NCBI GenBank assembly: GCA_963825765.1
Contig: CAWGUU010000013.1
Span: 124,001-188,000, forward strand
Length of the DNA: 64,000 nucleotides
Direction: 5' to 3'
Origin: CAWGUU01 sp963825765
GTDB lineage: Bacteria > Actinomycetota > Acidimicrobiia > Acidimicrobiales > AC-14
The notes beneath the pieces are model-generated. The model was not told where the DNA came from. It saw only the letters and a program-made list of their open reading frames with translations, and did no database searches. The translations under genes were made by a program, and so were the position numbers. Within the stretch, counting starts at the first letter, position 1. Every line of letters begins with the position of its first letter. Shown piece by piece: positions 53,401 to 59,826 of this stretch.

Positions 53401-53936
53401 TCGGCCTTCTCCTTGCGGCGGCGGAACTTGAGGATGCCGGCCGCCTCCTCCACGATCAGGCGGCGGTCCTCGGGACGGGCGTCGAGGACGGTGTCGAGGT
53501 TGCCCTGGGACACGATGAGGTGCTGCTGTCGCCCGACGCCGGTGTCGGAGAGCAGCTCCTGGATGTCGAGGAGCCGGCAGGGCACCCCGTTCAGGGCGTA
53601 GTCGCTCTCGCCCGAGGTGCGGAACAGGGTGCGGGTGATCGTCACCTCGTTGAACTCGATCGGCAGGAGGCCGGCGGAGTTGTCGATGGTGAGGCTGACC
53701 TCGGCCCGGCCCAGCGCCGCCCGCCTGCCGGTGCCGGCGAAGATGACGTCGTCCATTTTGGTGGACCGCACCGTGCGCGGCCCCTGGGCGCCGAGGACCC
53801 ACGCCACCGCGTCCACCACGTTGGACTTGCCGCTGCCGTTGGGACCGACGACGACAGTGATCCCCGGCTCGAACTCCAGGGTGGTGGGCTCGGCGAAGGA
53901 CTTGAAGCCCTTCAGGGTCAGCGAGCGCAGGAACAC
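50445..53936 (-). CDS. smc: Chromosome segregation ATPase SMC
   Basis: Organises and helps segregate the chromosome. The 1163-residue protein has Walker A GPNGSGKSNVVDAV near residue 32, two long coiled coils, a hinge around residues 490-640, and the C-terminal ATPase half. That half carries LLSGGERSLCALAFLFAVF and LLDEVEAALDDVNLHRF. GTG at 53936 starts it; TAGCCT is ten bases upstream. Partners ScpA and ScpB are not in the window. It lies between mutM and ftsY, the order also found in mycobacteria. Confidence 0.95.
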   Translation of the reverse strand: MFLRSLTLKGFKSFAEPTTLEFEPGITVVVGPNGSGKSNVVDAVAWVLGAQGPRTVRSTKMDDVIFAGTGRRAALGRAEVSLTIDNSAGLLPIEFNEVTITRTLFRTSGESDYALNGVPCRLLDIQELLSDTGVGRQQHLIVSQGNLDTVLDARPEDRRLIVEEAAGILKFRRRKEKAERRLEGTEANLVRLTDLLREVGRQIKPLEKQADAARRHGDLAAELYNLRLYLRGRELAALGAHQETASQARAGLVADEALVRTELTQLDTAVAAVEDELDAAGRTRLGEDAGRLEALRERARGLAAVVAERRRSVDRDLSATVDSSLIAALDDEAARLRTELAGADAGAEALAARAWELDGDEAALARERASAPPPEPSSAAQLALAAEARGALSALRSGIERGKADDARLEDRRVALKLRADMAAARAERAEATLQQLSADEAVLEGAKAEAEARRDAAAAEVAEADAAVREGAAAHRAAVARAEALAMAVDEDRGKGDARRLAGVAGVVGTLVDLVDVDSGYEAAFEAAVAEAVGALVVDGVTSARRLLRDLAGAGSDEPAGLLVLGSAAPTAPLPAGIPGRPLRSVVRSNHAVFGNAGVDRLLDVLLAGVVVVDRGRDEAVDLTLAHPGVVVVTRAGDRISATGWRLGAGAPGATRAALELARASATELTGSLAEAGRRRAEAGERLTAATDVVNRRRGEASAADKRRRQVVAEAERLRSESGRLASELEAVRTQQAALAGRLRTDAARVSQLEASLPTPEAEAAATAHLDAQRTERQRLRERSQQLAAVRAELDVQSARLGERRDTLRRRLDEVEARLEAFGARRQEAEARRELLEHTAAGLRRLGGHLLGRLAEIDEALIDVRARRDRHAAAVRDAVTRLDGLRSRRVAAERRLEELRERARRAELDEAESRMRMEAAVDVLRRELDCEPARALAATCPPLEPGTSPASRVRVLERELRLMGPVNPLAVEELAALQERHAFLTAQLDDVKGSRRELVKVIRAVEVEMSELLGAALADVVDHFAALFETLFPGGHGRLVLTDPDNILDTGIEIEARPAGKNVRKLSLLSGGERSLCALAFLFAVFRSRPSPFYLLDEVEAALDDVNLHRFLDLLGEFRAEAQLVVVTHQKRTMEAADCLLGVTLAPGGSSKVLSERARATA

Positions 53937-53993
53937 GTTGCCCCGGAGGCTACCGGCGGGGAAGTCCCTTTTCGCGGACCCTGTCAGGGCCCG

Positions 53994-54836
53994 CTAGACC
54001 TGGCACTGCTCGCACAGGAAGGCCGAGCGGCCGTTGATCTTGACCCGCACGACGGTGCTGCGGCACCGCCGGCAGGCCTGGCCCTCCCGGTCGTAGACCT
54101 TGTGCTCCTTCTGGTAGTCGCCCAGCGCCCCGAACAGGTCGCGGTACGTCTCGTCGGAGAGCGACGAGCCCCTGTGCTTGATGGCGTCCTGGAGGGTCTC
54201 GATCATGGCCCGGTAGAGACGCCGCACCTCCTGGGACGACAACGTCTCCGACGACCTGTCGTACCGCAGACCCGCCGCCCACAGGATCTCGTCGCTGTAG
54301 ATGTTGCCGATGCCGGCCACGAACTTCTGGTCGGTGAGCAGGCTCTTGAGCTTTCCCTTCCGGGCCGTGAGCATGTCGCCGAACTTGACCCAGGACATCA
54401 CGTCGTCCACCGGGTCGAACCCCAGGTGGGCCAGCTCGGGCACGTGCTCGGCCACGTCCTCGGGGGCGCTGACGAACATCTCGCCGAAGGTCCGGGCGTC
54501 GACGAACCGCAGCAGCCCACCCTGGGTGAAGGTGATGGTGACGTGGGTGTGCTTGGGCGCCGGGTCGCGGGCCCCGCCCCTGCCCTTGAGCAGCTGGCCG
54601 CTCATGCCCAGGTGGACGACGAGGACGTCGCCGCCCTCCAGCCGCATGAGGAGGTACTTCCCCTTGCGCTCGGCGGAGAGGATCTTGTGCCCCTCCAACT
54701 TGCCGATGAAGTGCTTCTTGTTGGGGTGGCGGCGGATCGAGCGCATGCCCTCGACCTCCACCGTCTTGATCCGCTTGTTGACGATCTCCTTGTCGAGGTC
54801 GCGACGGATGGTCTCGACCTCGGGCAGCTCAGGCAT
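53994..54836 (-). CDS. mutM: Formamidopyrimidine-DNA glycosylase
   Basis: Removes 8-oxoguanine and ring-opened purines and nicks the strand. The 280-residue enzyme has the N-terminal catalytic PELPEVETIRRDL (Pro-2 nucleophile, Glu-3), the Lys in ERKGKYLL, the helix-two-turn-helix FVAGIGNIYSDEILWAAGL and a C-terminal zinc finger (CRRC, then CEQC at the end). ATG at 54836 overlaps the rnc stop by eight bases. Confidence 0.94.
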   Translation of the reverse strand: MPELPEVETIRRDLDKEIVNKRIKTVEVEGMRSIRRHPNKKHFIGKLEGHKILSAERKGKYLLMRLEGGDVLVVHLGMSGQLLKGRGGARDPAPKHTHVTITFTQGGLLRFVDARTFGEMFVSAPEDVAEHVPELAHLGFDPVDDVMSWVKFGDMLTARKGKLKSLLTDQKFVAGIGNIYSDEILWAAGLRYDRSSETLSSQEVRRLYRAMIETLQDAIKHRGSSLSDETYRDLFGALGDYQKEHKVYDREGQACRRCRSTVVRVKINGRSAFLCEQCQV

Positions 54837-55638
54837 CGGCGTCGGCCATGTTCGGCACGTCCGGCATGTCCGGCATGTCGGGCACCTTGGGCATGTCCGG
54901 CATGTCCGGCGCGTCGGTCCCGCCTCGCACGTCGGCTGCGACCCGATCCGCCTCGGCCAGGCGTCGCCACGCCATCCGGGCCGCAGCCTGCTCGGCCTGC
55001 TTCTTGGAACGTCCCTGACCGTCGCCCCAGACGGTGCCCCGAATCGACACCACGGCCGAGAACCGCTTGGCGTGGTCGGGCCCCTCGGAGATCACCTCGT
55101 AGGCGGGAAGCTCCTCGTGGCGGCGGGCCGCCAGCTCCTGCAAGCGAGTCTTGAAGTCGTGGCCGCCCGGCCCGGCCGCGGCTTCGGTCATCCTGGCGCC
55201 GAGGAGGTCCATCACCAGCACCGACGCGCCGTCCCACCCGCCGTCGAGGTAGACGGCACCGATGACCGCCTCCATGGCGTCGGACAGGATCGACGGCTTC
55301 TCCCGGCCCCCCGAGGCGTCCTCGCCCTTGCCCAGGTGCAGGGCGTCGCCCAGGTCGAGCTCGGCGGCGACCTCGGCCAGCACGCTGGCGTTGACGACCG
55401 CGGCCCGCACCTGGGCCAGCTGGCCCTCGGGCAGGTCGGGGTAGGTGCGGTACAGGTGGTCGGTGACGACGAGGCCGAGCACGCTGTCACCCAGGAACTC
55501 GAGACGCTCGTTGGACAGCTCCCCCGGGCTCTCGGAGCACCAGGACCGATGGCACAGCGCCCGCGCCAGCAGGCTCAGGTCGGCAAAGGGGCGGCCCAGC
55601 CGCTCTTCGAGGGTCGCCAGCTGGTCGCTGTTGCTCAG
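54829..55638 (-). CDS. rnc: Ribonuclease III, apparent CTG start
   Basis: Cuts double-stranded RNA, including rRNA precursors. The 269-residue protein has the signature NERLEFLGDSVLGLVVTDH, the second acidic cluster SDAMEAVIGAVYLDGG and a double-stranded-RNA-binding domain (DFKTRLQELAARRHEELPAY to AAARMAWRRL). The signature lies upstream of the first ATG, and no ATG, GTG or TTG is available before it; the frame is closed by a TGA at 55651-55653. The CTG at 55638 overlaps the acpP stop as CTGA, exactly like the NTGA junctions elsewhere. The tail carries repeats of Asp-Met-Pro encoded by a 9-base tandem repeat (54850-54910). Confidence 0.88.
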   Translation of the reverse strand: MSNSDQLATLEERLGRPFADLSLLARALCHRSWCSESPGELSNERLEFLGDSVLGLVVTDHLYRTYPDLPEGQLAQVRAAVVNASVLAEVAAELDLGDALHLGKGEDASGGREKPSILSDAMEAVIGAVYLDGGWDGASVLVMDLLGARMTEAAAGPGGHDFKTRLQELAARRHEELPAYEVISEGPDHAKRFSAVVSIRGTVWGDGQGRSKKQAEQAAARMAWRRLAEADRVAADVRGGTDAPDMPDMPKVPDMPDMPDVPNMADADA

Positions 55639-55940
55639 CTGCTGTTCGCTTCACCCACGCGTGCGACCACATAGTCGACCGCGTCACGCACCGTCTTGAG
55701 ATCCTCGAGATCCTCGTCCTCGATCCGGAACCCCACGCTCCGCTCGTTCATCTCCTCCTCGATGGCCTCCACCAGCTCGATGAGGGCCAGCGAGTCGGCG
55801 GCCAGGTCGTCGCTGAACGACGCCCCTTCGGCGATGGACGCCGGCTCGATCTCCAGGATGTCCGCCAACCGGTCACGTATCAGGGCGAAGACCGCAGGGC
55901 GGTCGAGGGGGCCTCCATCGAGGTCAATGTCGGCAGGCAC
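55635..55940 (-). CDS. acpP: Acyl carrier protein
   Basis: Carries growing fatty acyl chains on phosphopantetheine. The 101-residue protein has the attachment Ser in AADSLALIELVEAIEEE, an acidic surface (EDEDLEDLKTVRDAVDYV), and an N-terminal extension compared with the usual 75-80 residues. GTG at 55940 lies eight bases after AGGAG; GTG at 55946 is too close to it. Its stop is shared with the rnc start. plsX, which consumes acyl-ACP, is immediately upstream. Confidence 0.88.
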   Translation of the reverse strand: MPADIDLDGGPLDRPAVFALIRDRLADILEIEPASIAEGASFSDDLAADSLALIELVEAIEEEMNERSVGFRIEDEDLEDLKTVRDAVDYVVARVGEANSS

Positions 55941-56032
55941 GGCCACAGCTCCTGGCGTCCGGTGAGTTGAGGGGGACGGCCGGGCATGATACCGCCAAGC
56001 GACTTTGTGCGCTTGTGAATTGGCGCTCGCAC

Positions 56033-56098
56033 GATGACGTGACATGTCATCGGTGAGTGTGCAAAAGACCCTCATATAGCGAGCTTCTTGCACACTCA
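56033..56098 (-). promoter_or_regulatory. Inverted repeats between plsX and acpP
   Basis: TGAGTGTGCAA (56054-56064) and TTGCACACTCA (56088-56098) are perfect 11-base arms around a 23-base AT-rich middle that includes CTATATGAGG. Next to it TGACATGTCA (56040-56049) is a full palindrome inside GATGAC-N7-GTCATC. They fall in the 176-base gap before acpP. They may be operators of a fatty-acid regulator, a plsX terminator, or both; the regulator is not known. Confidence 0.5.
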
Positions 56099-56116
56099 TC
56101 GTGGCAAAGGGCGGGA

Positions 56117-57121
56117 TCAGCCGGCCGCGGCCTCTGTCGACGGGGTGACGGCCTCGGCCACGCGGCCCACCATGCCTGCCTCCACCATCTCGCGGGCCAG
56201 GCCCACCGCGTTGAAGATGGCCCGGGTCGACGACGATCCGTGGCTGATGATGCACACGCCGTCGACACCCAGCAGCATCGCCCCCCCGTAGGAGTCGGGG
56301 TCGAGCTCGGCGTGCAGCGGCAGGATGAGCGGCAGGACCTGCTCGGTGGCCCGCTGGCCCTCTTCGGTGGAGGTCATCACCCGCAGGAAGCTGTCGACGA
56401 GGAACCGCAGCGCCCCCTCGAGGGTCTTGAGCACCACGTTGCCGGTGAAGCCGTCGCAGACGACGACGTCGACCTTGTCGCTGAGCAGGTCGCGGCCCTC
56501 GACGTTGCCGATGAACGTGCCCGCCGCCCGCAGGCAGCCGGGATCGGCCAGCAGGACGTGGGTGTCCTTGACCAGGTTGTTGCCCTTGCTGTCCTCCTCC
56601 CCGTTGGACAGGAGGGCGACGCGGGGTGAGTCGAGATGCCAGCGGGCGGCGGCGTAGACGGCGCCCATCTGGGCGAACTGCACCAACATGGCGGGGTTGC
56701 AGTCGGTGTTGGCGCCGGCGTCGAGCAGGATCGTGGGCGTCGAGCCGGGTACCGGCAGCACCGATGCGATCGCCGGCCGCTGGACCCTGGAGATCCTGCC
56801 CATCCGGAGGAGGGCGCTCGCCATGGCCGCCCCGGTGTTGCCGGCGCTGACCATCGCCGACGCCGTGCCGTCGCGGACGGCCTCCGCCGCCCTGACGACC
56901 GACGCGTCCTTCTTGCGGCGCACGCCTTGGGCCGGATCATCGGTCATGCCGATGACCTCGCCGGCGGGGATGACCTCCAGCCCGCCGGCGTCGCCGATGG
57001 CCTCGGGCTGGCCGACGAGGACGACGGGCACACCGAGCTCGTCGGCCGCCTGGCGGGCTCCGGCCACGATCTCGTCGGGGCCCTTGTCGCCGCCCATCAC
57101 GTCGACGGCTATGGGGAGCAC
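56117..57121 (-). CDS. plsX: Acyl-ACP:phosphate acyltransferase PlsX
   Basis: Makes acyl-phosphate from acyl-ACP for phospholipid synthesis, on the membrane surface. The 334-residue protein has the N-terminal PIAVDVMGGDKGPDEIVAGA and VSAGNTGAAMASAL, then LLDAGANTDC, LLSNGEEDSKGNNLVKD and VVCDGFTGNVVLKTLEG, all family hallmarks. GTG at 57121. A 15-base tandem repeat lies directly before it. The fakA-type gene at 61958 makes the same product, acyl-phosphate, from free fatty acid. Confidence 0.94.
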   Translation of the reverse strand: MLPIAVDVMGGDKGPDEIVAGARQAADELGVPVVLVGQPEAIGDAGGLEVIPAGEVIGMTDDPAQGVRRKKDASVVRAAEAVRDGTASAMVSAGNTGAAMASALLRMGRISRVQRPAIASVLPVPGSTPTILLDAGANTDCNPAMLVQFAQMGAVYAAARWHLDSPRVALLSNGEEDSKGNNLVKDTHVLLADPGCLRAAGTFIGNVEGRDLLSDKVDVVVCDGFTGNVVLKTLEGALRFLVDSFLRVMTSTEEGQRATEQVLPLILPLHAELDPDSYGGAMLLGVDGVCIISHGSSSTRAIFNAVGLAREMVEAGMVGRVAEAVTPSTEAAAG

Positions 57122-57142
57122 GGCTGCCTACCCGAGACGATG

Positions 57143-57240
57143 CTGATCGAGACTGGGCTGATCGAGACTGGGCTGATCGAGACTGGGCTGATCGAGACTG
57201 GGCTGATCGAGACTGGGCTGATCGAGACTGGGTTGATCGA
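57143..57240 (-). repeat. 15-bp tandem repeat, six copies, in the rpmF-plsX gap
   Basis: CTGATCGAGACTGGG (plus-strand reading) occurs six times in a row from 57143 to 57232, with a partial seventh unit to 57240. The copies are nearly identical, so the array is recent and likely variable. It has no spacers, so it is not a CRISPR. It lies in the leader region of plsX, between the rpmF stop and the plsX start. Confidence 0.95.
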
Positions 57241-57248
57241 CGTCTGTG

Positions 57249-57428
57249 CTAGTCGACGTCGATGGCCTGCCGGCCGCCGTACCAGCCGCAGTTGGGGCAC
57301 ACCACGTGGGGTGTCTTGGTGCGGCGGCACTGCGGGCAGGTGCTCTGCGCAGGCGTGGCCAGCCGCCAGTTGGAGGCTCGGCGGCTGCGGCTCTTCGCCT
57401 TTGACGTCTTCTTCTTGGGGACGGCCAT
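57249..57428 (-). CDS. rpmF: 50S ribosomal protein L32
   Basis: A 59-residue protein: MAVPKKKTSKAKSRSRRA at the start, then a zinc ribbon with CPQC and CPNC and the ending GGRQAIDVD. The four cysteines make it the zinc-binding type of L32. It lies between yceD and plsX, the standard order yceD-rpmF-plsX. Confidence 0.95.
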   Translation of the reverse strand: MAVPKKKTSKAKSRSRRASNWRLATPAQSTCPQCRRTKTPHVVCPNCGWYGGRQAIDVD

Positions 57429-57482
57429 GAGCCGACCATGGTATCCGGCTCCGGGACCTGGCTACGCCGGCCCGCTGCGCGA

Positions 57483-57537
57483 CCTACTCCGGAGCGCCTG
57501 GGCCTACTCCGGATCGCCTCGGCCTACTCGGGATCGG
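57483..57537. repeat. 20-bp tandem repeat at the yceD/rpmF junction
   Basis: Units CCTACTCCGGAGCGCCTGGG, CCTACTCCGGATCGCCTCGG and a shorter CCTACTCGGGATCGG run across the end of yceD and its 3' side. The third unit contains the yceD stop codon. Slippage here could have trimmed or extended the C-terminus of YceD. Confidence 0.75.
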
Positions 57538-58042
57538 CAGCCGGATCTGCGAGCAGGAGGTCGAGGGCGGCCCAGCGGGGGTCGCGGTCGTCCGACCGGC
57601 AGTCGCACGGCGACTCGTTGAGGTCGCCGCCGCACGTCGGGCACAGGCCTCGGCAGTCGGCACGACACAGCGGAGCGACGGACAGGTCGAGCATCACGAC
57701 CTCCCGCGCCAGTGGTTCGAGGTCGACGCTGTCCTGTCCGAGCTGGTACGTCTCGCCCTCGACCGGCTTGGTCTCGAACAGCTCCCGGAACGTGACCTCG
57801 AGGATGCCTTCCGCGGTTCCGAGGCAGCGGCGGCACTCGCCCCGCCACGGCGCCGTCACCGATCCGGTCGCCAGGATCCCGTCGGAAACCCATTCGAGCA
57901 TGACGTCCACGTCGATGGGAGCGCTCGGATGCACCTCGGACGCACCGACCTTCAGCCCGTCCAGGCGGCCCCGCAACCGCTCCCGGCGCCGGGCCGCGGG
58001 CCGGTTGAGCAGATCTGCGACGTTCGCGACGAAGGGCTTCAT
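57524..58042 (-). CDS. yceD: YceD/DUF177 family protein
   Basis: A 172-residue protein linked to 23S rRNA accumulation in other bacteria. It has the family Cys pair ECRRCLG near the middle, and a second metal-type cluster CRADCRGLCPTCGGDLNESPCDC near the C-terminus. ATG at 58042; TAGCGT lies 15 bases before it. It is in the conserved row with rpmF and plsX. Confidence 0.88.
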   Translation of the reverse strand: MKPFVANVADLLNRPAARRRERLRGRLDGLKVGASEVHPSAPIDVDVMLEWVSDGILATGSVTAPWRGECRRCLGTAEGILEVTFRELFETKPVEGETYQLGQDSVDLEPLAREVVMLDLSVAPLCRADCRGLCPTCGGDLNESPCDCRSDDRDPRWAALDLLLADPAADPE

Positions 58043-58109
58043 CGGCGGCTCATCTGGACGCTACCGCGGCCATCGGTTTCGCACGGGTTGCTGTCCGATC
58101 AGGCGCCGG

Positions 58110-58682
58110 CTACCACTGGTCCTGGTCGAAGAAGACCTCGCCCGTCTCGGGCTCGCCCTCGGGCGTCGTGGTCTGGTCGCCCTCCTGGGGTGGGGGCAGC
58201 GGGGTGACCCGCAGCTTCTGGCGGCCGGCTCCGACGGTCTTGGTGATGCGCTCCAGCACCGTCTCGAAGCTGGCCAGCTTCTGGTCGCAGTAGTCCTCGG
58301 CCTCGTGGCGGAGCCGCCGCGACTCGTCGTTGGCCTCCTCCACCGTGCGCCGCGCCACCCGCTGGGCCTCCCGGACCAGCTCGGTGCGCTGCACGATCCG
58401 CTCGGCCCGCTCCCTTGCCGCGCTGAGGATGTCGTCGGCCTCGCGCTGGACCTTGGCCAGGTACTCCTGGCGCTCCTTGAGCAGCCAGCGGGCCTGGCGC
58501 ATCTCCTCGGGCAGGCGGACGATGGCCTCTTCGAGCAGCTCGACGACCTCGTCCTTCTCCAGTCTGACGGTGGACGACAGGGGCATCTTGGGCGCGCCGT
58601 TGATGAGGTCGAGGACCCGGCGCAGCAGAACCTCGCTGTCGGGCGGATCGCCCTGGCGGTCGGTGTGGATGTTGACCGTCAC
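58110..58682 (-). CDS. SepIVA-like coiled-coil septum/division protein
   Basis: A 190-residue, nearly all-helical protein: LLRRVLDLINGAPKMPLSSTVRLEKDEVVELLEEAI, then a long heptad region (ARWLLKERQEYLAKVQREADDILSAARERAERIV). The N-terminal pattern and position next to coaD and rsmD match mycobacterial SepIVA (a DivIVA-domain division factor), sometimes mislabelled as ATP synthase subunit b. It is shorter than that of M. tuberculosis (about 245). GTG at 58682 overlaps the coaD stop by four bases. Confidence 0.75.
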   Translation of the reverse strand: MTVNIHTDRQGDPPDSEVLLRRVLDLINGAPKMPLSSTVRLEKDEVVELLEEAIVRLPEEMRQARWLLKERQEYLAKVQREADDILSAARERAERIVQRTELVREAQRVARRTVEEANDESRRLRHEAEDYCDQKLASFETVLERITKTVGAGRQKLRVTPLPPPQEGDQTTTPEGEPETGEVFFDQDQW

Positions 58683-59170
58683 GCGGGTTTCCCGTGCATG
58701 TGGAACCGCTCCTGGAGCCGGCGCCCGACCTCGGGCGGAACCATCGACGATACTTCCCCGCCGAAACGGGCGACCTCCCGCACCAGGCTCGACGACAGGA
58801 ACGAGTGTTCCGGGGTCGTCGGCATGAACAACGTCTCGATCCCCGACAAGCGGTAGTTCAGCTGAGCCATCTGCAGCTCGATGTCGAAGTCGGAGATCGC
58901 CCGCAGGCCTTTGACGATGGCGGTGACGTCCCTGTCGAGGGCGAAGTCGACAAGCAGGCCCTCGAAGGCGTCGACCTTCACGTTGGGCAGGTAGGCGGTG
59001 ACCTCGGCCAGCATCTCGGTGCGCTCGTCGAGGCCGAACAGCCTCGACTTGTTGGGGTTCTCGACCGCGGCCACCAGCACCTCGTCGAACAGCCGGGCCG
59101 TCCGCTCGATGACGTCGAGGTGCCCCAACGTCACCGGATCGAAGGATCCGGGTATGAGCGCCCTGGTCAT
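58679..59170 (-). CDS. coaD: Phosphopantetheine adenylyltransferase
   Basis: Fourth step of coenzyme A synthesis: joins ATP and phosphopantetheine. The 163-residue nucleotidyltransferase has GSFDPVTLGHLDVIERTARLFDEV (HxGH-type site), IVKGLRAISDFDIELQM and TPEHSFLSSSLVREVA. ATG at 59170 overlaps the rsmD stop (ATGA). Confidence 0.95.
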   Translation of the reverse strand: MTRALIPGSFDPVTLGHLDVIERTARLFDEVLVAAVENPNKSRLFGLDERTEMLAEVTAYLPNVKVDAFEGLLVDFALDRDVTAIVKGLRAISDFDIELQMAQLNYRLSGIETLFMPTTPEHSFLSSSLVREVARFGGEVSSMVPPEVGRRLQERFHMHGKPA

Positions 59171-59724
59171 CCCGTCCCTCCTCCGTCTTCCTCCGGCTCC
59201 GGACCGGCCTCGCGTCGAACGAGCGTCACCACGCTATCGCCATGTCGGCGCGATTTGAGGGCTATCCACGGCGGAGGCACCGCAATGTGCTCCCCCGCCT
59301 CCAGCACGGCCAACCGAGCCGGGAGCCGCGCGAGCAGCGGGAACCAGGCATCGAAGGCGTACGGGGGGTCGACGAGGGCCAGGTCGAAGGTCTCGGTGGT
59401 GTCGGTGAGGAAGCGCAGGGCGTCCGAGTACACGACCTTCGCCCGGTCACCCAGGGCGGTGGCGGTCAGGTTGGCCTCGATGGCGCGGATGGCGGCGTGG
59501 TCGGCGTCGACGAACGTGGCCGCCGCCGCGCCCCTGGACAGGGCCTCGATGCCGAGGGCGCCGGTGCCGGCGAAGAGGTCGAGCACGGTGGCCCCGTCGA
59601 CGGCGTCGATGCTCCCGAGCGACGAGAAGACGGCCTCGCGGACCCTCTCGCTGGTCGGACGCAGCCGACGACCCGGCGGCGCCTGCAGCTTTCGTCCCCT
59701 GGCCACGCCGGCCACGACCCTCAT
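59167..59724 (-). CDS. rsmD: 16S rRNA (guanine-966-N2)-methyltransferase RsmD
   Basis: Methylates 16S rRNA using SAM. The 185-residue protein has RVVAGVARGRKLQAPPG, RPTSERVREAVFSSLG, DLFAGTGALGIEALSRGA (SAM loop) and the catalytic DPPYAF. ATG at 59724 is seven bases after TACCGT, which supports this start over an upstream one. It is coupled to coaD and sepIVA. Confidence 0.94.
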   Translation of the reverse strand: MRVVAGVARGRKLQAPPGRRLRPTSERVREAVFSSLGSIDAVDGATVLDLFAGTGALGIEALSRGAAAATFVDADHAAIRAIEANLTATALGDRAKVVYSDALRFLTDTTETFDLALVDPPYAFDAWFPLLARLPARLAVLEAGEHIAVPPPWIALKSRRHGDSVVTLVRREAGPEPEEDGGGTG

Positions 59725-59826
59725 GGCGGTCACGGTAGGGCACAGCGGCGAACTGGGGTCACAGAACCGCGCCATACGCCGGTACGTGACCCCAGTTGCC
59801 TGGTGGGGCGGACCACCGAGCCGTGG

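Noticed and set aside
57143..57240. Possible CRISPR array
   Set aside because: Units are contiguous 15-mers with no spacers; it is a simple tandem repeat.
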